DNA from: Alphaproteobacteria bacterium
GTDB taxonomy: Bacteria; Pseudomonadota; Alphaproteobacteria; Puniceispirillales; UBA1172
Direction of reading: 5' to 3'
Assembly: GCA_016778985.1 (NCBI GenBank)
Contig: JADHOM010000013.1
Span: 1 to 57,586 of the forward strand
Length of the DNA: 57,586 nt
The first letter of the stretch is position 1; each line of letters opens with the position of its first letter. Shown here one piece after another: positions 52,938-57,586 of this stretch. The translations under genes and the position numbers were made by a program. Under the pieces are notes generated by a model, which was not told the DNA's origin, did no database searches, and saw nothing but the letters and a program-made list of their open reading frames with translations.

Positions 52938-53687
52938 TTATCCATCCCCAGACAGGGCGATAATTTCATCTCGTAAAGGCTCTTTATGCACCACTTTCCA
53001 TGTGCCGCTCGCCTCTCTTTGCCAGCATTTTCTTATCCAGACATCATCTTCTTTTACCCACCACCAATTCTCATTCGCCAGATCGCCAGTCCATGTATAA
53101 ATAATCAGACAAGGGCTGTCGCCAGTGGTCAGGCTATGCACCTGATCAGGTGGCGTTAAGGAAAAATCGCCAGCCCTGATGTGCATGGGGGATTTGTCTC
53201 TACCATGACAAATATTCACCTCACCAGATAGGACGTAATAGATTTCGAGGGCTGGGTGTTGATGAAGCGGATAATGAATATGTGGGGCCAGCAAGAAAAT
53301 GCCAGAGAGGATTTTCTCACTGACCAACTGGCCACGGCTACCAGCGATTGGGGCAGTGATTAGGCCTTTACTTAATGTCTCACTTATAGAAGCATCGGAA
53401 AAAATCTCATACCAATGAAGTTCAGGCCATAGGTCTTTAATGAGTCCCGCTAATGGGGTTTTAATTATTTGCGCAAGTAAATCCGCTCCATAGCGAGTTA
53501 ACGCATCTGGATAAGGGCCTATATCGACATGACGGCGTGCGCTATCGGATAATTGTGCTAACCTATCAACAGATTGCTTAACCATCGCATCATGATCGGC
53601 ACCTGATGGATAAGTGGCGGGGGTTTGAAGCGCCTCAGCAAAGGCAGTATGAAGATTTGTAGCTAGATCACGCATAAGATATCTCAC
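52938..53687 (-). CDS. DMSP lyase-family cupin (DddQ/DddL-like)
   Basis: A 249-residue protein with a C-terminal cupin similar to dimethylsulfoniopropionate lyases, which split DMSP to dimethyl sulfide and acrylate. LLAPHIHYPLHQHPALEIYYVLSGEVNI carries the metal-binding His, Glu and Tyr pattern of DddQ/DddL, and PPDQVHSL supplies the later His. The N-terminal helical part also fits this group. The terminal part (WTGDLANENWWWVKED) is compatible. It is flanked by an amine/betaine importer operon and an EamA exporter. Another metal-dependent cupin function is possible. Confidence 0.68.
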   Translation of the reverse strand: MRYLMRDLATNLHTAFAEALQTPATYPSGADHDAMVKQSVDRLAQLSDSARRHVDIGPYPDALTRYGADLLAQIIKTPLAGLIKDLWPELHWYEIFSDASISETLSKGLITAPIAGSRGQLVSEKILSGIFLLAPHIHYPLHQHPALEIYYVLSGEVNICHGRDKSPMHIRAGDFSLTPPDQVHSLTTGDSPCLIIYTWTGDLANENWWWVKEDDVWIRKCWQREASGTWKVVHKEPLRDEIIALSGDG

Positions 53688-53867
53688 CTAAAATAATTAA
53701 GATATGAAATTTAAGATGATTAGGTGGCCGCCGCAATAGCTTAAAATATCTGCCTGTAATAAGACTTATGATTAGACTTATTATTATGCTTATTATTGAT
53801 AGTGTTTTAGGCATTGATGAATTGACAGCGCTATCTTGGTTATGGTGAAGTTAAGCTTAAGGATACT

Positions 53868-54854
53868 ATGATGCTTCCACCAAAATTATTCATGCGCGCC
53901 CGTGGCGATAAACCCTTTCTGGCTTTAGGTTTGCTGCTATTTGGGGTATTTGTGCTTGCAGCCCAAGATGTCATGGTTAAGAAAATTGCTGACTACACGT
54001 CATTCTGGCAGTTTCAATCCATTCGCTCACTAGGCAATATGGGGCTCATGTTAATGATCGCATCGGCGGCAGGTGGGCTCAGCTTAATTCGTCCAAAGCG
54101 AGTGGTGGCGGTCGCTATGCGGGCGCTGATGCTGACCTGTTGTATGATCTGTTTTTTTGGTGGCGTCCAATATATCACGGTCTCGCAAATGTCGGCTGGG
54201 CTTTATACCTATCCACTTTTTGTGACGATACTGGCTGGCCCATTGTTGGGGGAAAAGGTTGGCATATGGCGATTTAGTGCTTTGGCGATTGGCATGGCAG
54301 GAGCATTGCTGTTGATTAATCCGTTTAGTACAGCCTTTCATCCCATGCAGATCATGCCAGTCATTGCCGGGTTTTTCTATGCGCTAAATATTCTCATCCT
54401 GCGCCGCTATTGCCGGCGTGAGAGACCGCTAGCGATTGCTTTCATGGTAGGGCTAATGTTTTTTGTTGTTGGTATTATTGGTGCTGTGGTGATCGCTATC
54501 CTGCCGCTATCCGATACGAGCCGATTATCCTTGCCATTTTTGCTCATTGGGTGGCCAGAACTAAGCCTCATGGTGGTTGGCTTGTGTATGCTTGCCTCAT
54601 TGCTTAATTTGACCGGCAATATTTTCCTTAGCCGCGCCTATCAAACCGCGGATAGCAGCTGGCTGGCGCCATTGGATTTCAGCTATCTGATCTTTGCTAT
54701 GATCTGGGGGCGCATTTTGTTTGGCGATTGGCCGGGGCATCAGGCATTGCTGGGGATGGCATTAATCGCTGGCGCCGGGATTTTGATTGTCGTCAGAGAA
54801 AACACAAAAACAGGTGCCGAAGCGCGTCTTAAAAACGCTAAGTCTACCACTTAA
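53868..54854 (+). CDS. EamA-family (DMT superfamily) transporter
   Basis: A 328-residue ten-helix exporter in two EamA halves, starting after a short basic N-terminus with FLALGLLLFGVFVLAAQDVMVK. AAGGA lies before the ATG at 53868; a second ATG follows at once. It diverges from the DMSP-lyase-like gene and ends five bases from the convergent oxidase gene. Confidence 0.85.
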   Translation: MMLPPKLFMRARGDKPFLALGLLLFGVFVLAAQDVMVKKIADYTSFWQFQSIRSLGNMGLMLMIASAAGGLSLIRPKRVVAVAMRALMLTCCMICFFGGVQYITVSQMSAGLYTYPLFVTILAGPLLGEKVGIWRFSALAIGMAGALLLINPFSTAFHPMQIMPVIAGFFYALNILILRRYCRRERPLAIAFMVGLMFFVVGIIGAVVIAILPLSDTSRLSLPFLLIGWPELSLMVVGLCMLASLLNLTGNIFLSRAYQTADSSWLAPLDFSYLIFAMIWGRILFGDWPGHQALLGMALIAGAGILIVVRENTKTGAEARLKNAKSTT

Positions 54855-54859
54855 ACGTA

Positions 54860-56182
54860 TCACACTGAGCGGCGCAAATCGTACCAGTCGCGAAACCGAT
54901 ACCATGTTCCTATGATAGGAACAAACCACGGCATGCCAGAATAAAATGGCATGGTCTTGAAGGGCAGACCTTCAAAGGCGCTTGGCTGATTGGTGGATTG
55001 CATAATATTGCGCGCGGCTTGAAAACCTAGCCAGCTCATCATAACAACACCAGCGCCACCATTACATGCCATCGCATAATGGACATCATCATGACGGCCA
55101 ATCTTGGGCAGAAAATCAAAGGTAAAGGCCATAAACCCAGCCCAGCTATGGGTGATAGAAACATCTGCCATACCGGGAAACATCTCACGCATATAGCTAT
55201 GCAGAATACGAACACTTTTCCTAGCGTCTATTGGGGTGAAACGAGCGCGCCCACCAAACAGTAATCGGGTGCCATCAGGTGAGGGCCGCGCAAATCTGAT
55301 AACGCGTCTCGTATCAATGACCGCACAGCCTAAGGGCAGCATCGCATCAACCCGCGATTTACCAATAGGTTCGGTGGCAATGATCGTACTCGACATGGGG
55401 ATGATGCGTTTTTGATGCCAAGGGGAGACGCGGTCTGTATAGCCGCCAGTGGCCAGCAATACTTGATCAGCTTTTAAATTGCCGCGATTGGTTGTGACTG
55501 TAAATCCAGCATGGGTTTTATTGATCTTGGTCGCGCGCGTATTGCCGATCAGCTTAACCCCATAGCGGCGGCAGGTTTTAACCAGCCCAGCATGATATTT
55601 CGCCGGATTTAGTGAGCCAGCGTCACGGGTGACCATGCCGCCATGAAAATAATCGCTTTTGACATAGGTATCTTGTTCTTGGCGGTTCACCATGAAAAAC
55701 CGATTTTGCCCATCACGGTTATATTCCTCTGTTTTCTTGGCAATAGCTTCATAAGATTGGGGGGTATAAGCACCAACAAACCGGCCATTTCCATTAAAGT
55801 CACAATCAATATCCTCGCGAGCAATGATGCGCTGAAAATGCTGATAGGCTTCATCAGCTTCTTCTAGGATGGCGGTGGCATGTCTCTCACCGACCATTTT
55901 TTCCAGATTGATTTGTTTGCTGACTCCAGCTCTGCCAGAAATAAACCCTGCTGCCCGTGAACTGGCGCCAATGCCGATAATTCCGGCATCAATGACGGTG
56001 ACGTCAACACCGTGTCGGCCTAATTCCATTGCCGCCGATAATCCAGCAAAACCACTGCCAATGATGATAACATTACTCTCTGTCTGGCTATCTGTCGGTA
56101 AACTATCATCACCGGTGATGGGAGGCGCGGCTTCCCACCAATAAGGGGTATCTTTGAATCCATCAGCAAAAATTGATGGCAT
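54860..56182 (-). CDS. FAD-dependent amine/amino acid oxidase (PuuB/OrdL-like)
   Basis: A 440-residue DAO-family flavoprotein. The tail KDTPYWWEAAPP before the Rossmann motif VIIIGSGFAGLSAAMELGRHG is typical of gamma-glutamylputrescine oxidases and OrdL-type proteins. ASSRAAGFISGRAGVS and GGRARFTPIDARKSVRILHSYMREMFPG follow, then WAGFMAFTFDFLPKIG. It could oxidise gamma-glutamylputrescine or an N-methylated amino acid. The other puu genes are not visible, though a polyamine-type importer is 20 kb away. It lies 29 bases downstream of the ArgE-like gene. Confidence 0.82.
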   Translation of the reverse strand: MPSIFADGFKDTPYWWEAAPPITGDDSLPTDSQTESNVIIIGSGFAGLSAAMELGRHGVDVTVIDAGIIGIGASSRAAGFISGRAGVSKQINLEKMVGERHATAILEEADEAYQHFQRIIAREDIDCDFNGNGRFVGAYTPQSYEAIAKKTEEYNRDGQNRFFMVNRQEQDTYVKSDYFHGGMVTRDAGSLNPAKYHAGLVKTCRRYGVKLIGNTRATKINKTHAGFTVTTNRGNLKADQVLLATGGYTDRVSPWHQKRIIPMSSTIIATEPIGKSRVDAMLPLGCAVIDTRRVIRFARPSPDGTRLLFGGRARFTPIDARKSVRILHSYMREMFPGMADVSITHSWAGFMAFTFDFLPKIGRHDDVHYAMACNGGAGVVMMSWLGFQAARNIMQSTNQPSAFEGLPFKTMPFYSGMPWFVPIIGTWYRFRDWYDLRRSV

Positions 56183-56211
56183 CTCTATTCCTCATTTATT
56201 TGCTGGGACGG

Positions 56212-57378
56212 TTAATTAGATATTGTCCCTGCCAAAAGCCTCAGGTTCAAGGCTTGAAGCATATCATCACATAATTCCAGTTGCGCCTTGCTGATAAACT
56301 CATCAGGCTTATGCCCTTGATCCATAGACCCCGGGCCACAAACAATGGTCGGTATTCCAAGATCACGGCTGAATAATCCGCCTTCCGTACCAAAGGCGAC
56401 TTTGATCGTATCATTACTGCCTGTCAGGCTTTTCACAAAAGTCACAATTTCGGCGTCTTTCGGCGTGCTTAACCCCGGATAACTATTGGTAATGGCCAGC
56501 TCAATATCAGCATCAGGGGCGATATTACGAGCCGCCGCGATGATCGGCTCGATGCGTGCTTTCAATTGATCCAAAATAGCCAATGGATCATCTTCAGCGA
56601 TATTCCGAATTTCAAAATGAACGCTGGCTTTGTTAGGCACGATATTCACCTGAACCCCGCCTGACATGATGCCAGCATGCAGGGTCGTATAGGGAATGTT
56701 GAAATCATGATCTTTGGCGCCATTTTCGGCAATATTGGCCTGCAATGCTCTAATCTCATTAACCAGATCACAGGCTAGGTGCAAGGCATTGACGGCTGTT
56801 GGGGCAAGCGCTGAATGTGCCTCACGCCCACAACAACTGGCGCTAATAGCTGTTTTGCCTTTATGGCCAACGGCTAATTTCATCTCTGTTGGCTCCCCGA
56901 CAATACACATGGCCGGTCTGATATCGGTTGTTTTCATCATATGCAACAGCGATGGCACTCCTAAACAGCCCAGCTCCTCATCATAGGAGAGGGCCAGATG
57001 CAGAGGTTCTGCCAAGTCCATTTTGCTTGCCGCTATCATGGAAGAAATACTGGCGGCGACAAAGCCTTTCATATCGGTTGTGCCGCGACCAAAAACCTTA
57101 CCACCAGCCTCGCTCATGATAAATGGATCAACCGTCCAATCCTGACCATCAATAGGCACAACATCAGTATGTCCAGAGAGCATGACCCCGCCCTGGCGAC
57201 TGCCGCCAGTGCTGGCATAAAGATTAGCCTTGGTTGCATCGTTATTGTGGATAATATCAGCGGCTATTCCATATTCGGCCAGCAAATCAGCGACATAATG
57301 GATCAACGCCATATTGGAATCCCTGCTGACAGTAGGAAATTGGATCAGTTGCTCAAGGATGGATATCGTGTTTGTCAT
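56212..57378 (-). CDS. Acetylornithine deacetylase-like M20 peptidase
   Basis: A 388-residue zinc-dependent deacylase of family M20, closest in pattern to ArgE, which converts N-acetylornithine to ornithine. SGHTDVVPIDGQDWTVDPF, GRGTTDMKGFVAA and YDEELGCLGVPSLL hold the metal and catalytic residues. HSALAPTAVNALHLACDLV is the dimerisation-domain segment, and FGTEGGLFS is near the end. It is followed by the PuuB/OrdL-like oxidase. No other arginine genes are nearby, so a catabolic deacylase role is also possible. Confidence 0.86.
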   Translation of the reverse strand: MTNTISILEQLIQFPTVSRDSNMALIHYVADLLAEYGIAADIIHNNDATKANLYASTGGSRQGGVMLSGHTDVVPIDGQDWTVDPFIMSEAGGKVFGRGTTDMKGFVAASISSMIAASKMDLAEPLHLALSYDEELGCLGVPSLLHMMKTTDIRPAMCIVGEPTEMKLAVGHKGKTAISASCCGREAHSALAPTAVNALHLACDLVNEIRALQANIAENGAKDHDFNIPYTTLHAGIMSGGVQVNIVPNKASVHFEIRNIAEDDPLAILDQLKARIEPIIAAARNIAPDADIELAITNSYPGLSTPKDAEIVTFVKSLTGSNDTIKVAFGTEGGLFSRDLGIPTIVCGPGSMDQGHKPDEFISKAQLELCDDMLQALNLRLLAGTISN

Positions 57379-57455
57379 TAAGGGAACGCAGAAGTCCTAA
57401 TTCATTAAGTTATGCTGATATCCTAGCGAGAAAACAAAATCAGGTACAAGCGAAA

Positions 57456-57586
57456 TTAATCCTTGGCAGGATGTGTCGCGTTATAATGCTGAAAAAACAG
57501 CTTGAGCAGATCAACCGATAATACCGTCACCAGATACCATGTCGCAAAGTGATCCATCAGATGATCTGTCATTAATGTTTCATCAA
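57456..57586 (-). CDS. Partial unidentified protein, C-terminal 43 residues
   Basis: An open frame enters from the right edge on the minus strand and stops with TAA at 57456-57458. The visible part contains MTDHLMDHFATWYLVTVLSV followed by DLLKLFFQHYNATHPAKD. The central part is hydrophobic and could be an amphipathic or membrane helix. No family is recognised and the start lies outside the window. Confidence 0.55.
   Translation of the reverse strand, partial: DETLMTDHLMDHFATWYLVTVLSVDLLKLFFQHYNATHPAKD

Overview
The window reads as a chromosomal segment of a marine alphaproteobacterium. Supporting evidence is the lptC-lptA-lptB-ptsN order, an alphaproteobacterial-type LptD, an NrsF/ECF-sigma pair in the same gene order as Caulobacter, four EamA exporters, a probable DMSP lyase and a large methylated-amine gene cluster. 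Base composition is mid-40s %GC, genes are tightly packed, and several convergent genes overlap by a few bases. I guess a SAR116-like lineage, but this rests on gene content and style only. No rRNA, tRNA or CRISPR array was recognised.

Left edge (1-3375): an AT-rich accessory patch. It holds a large serine recombinase whose promoter is bracketed by a perfect 14-bp inverted repeat, a decayed fragment of a second recombinase, a BCP/PrxQ-like peroxiredoxin, a 59-residue membrane protein on the minus strand, and an AT-rich gene-free stretch.

3376-21279: core cell-envelope and housekeeping genes. These are an arsenate-reductase/LMW-phosphatase protein, lptD, three LPS glycosyltransferases (6161-9326), a DUF924 protein, a D-2-hydroxyacid dehydrogenase, a Sua5/TsaC enzyme, CysQ, a YedK/HMCES protein, an AlkA-like glycosylase, cytochrome b561 and cytochrome c', an EamA exporter, then ptsN, lptB, lptA, lptC and an RNase D-like exonuclease reading leftward. 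rpoN and hpf, usually found between lptB and ptsN in this group, are absent.

21652-26573: a four-gene plus-strand cluster (enolase-superfamily enzyme, threonine aldolase, MmgE/PrpD protein, Rieske oxygenase) that looks catabolic, substrate unknown.

26606-30712: a minus-strand bufferin operon: DUF2282 precursor peptide (bufA), DUF692 iron enzyme (bufB), DUF2063 partner (bufC), DoxX protein, ECF sigma factor and NrsF-type anti-sigma factor. bufC carries one in-frame TAG at codon 73 although both halves are otherwise well preserved.

30993-39258: a spermidine/putrescine-type ABC importer (binding protein convergent with the other three genes, shared terminator), a class III aminotransferase, an EamA exporter, a D-amino-acid-transaminase-like enzyme and a hydroxypyruvate isomerase.

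39255-52717: a long minus-strand run: dipeptide/opine-type ABC importer, DMGDH-like FAD/GcvT fusion, MttB-family methyltransferase, TetR regulator, TMADH/StcD-like flavoenzyme and an EamA exporter. Together these suggest uptake and stepwise demethylation of a quaternary or tertiary amine. The right edge has a DddQ-like cupin, another EamA exporter, a PuuB/OrdL-like oxidase, an ArgE-like deacetylase and a truncated ORF. Short tandem repeats of 12 and 16 bp recur at several sites.
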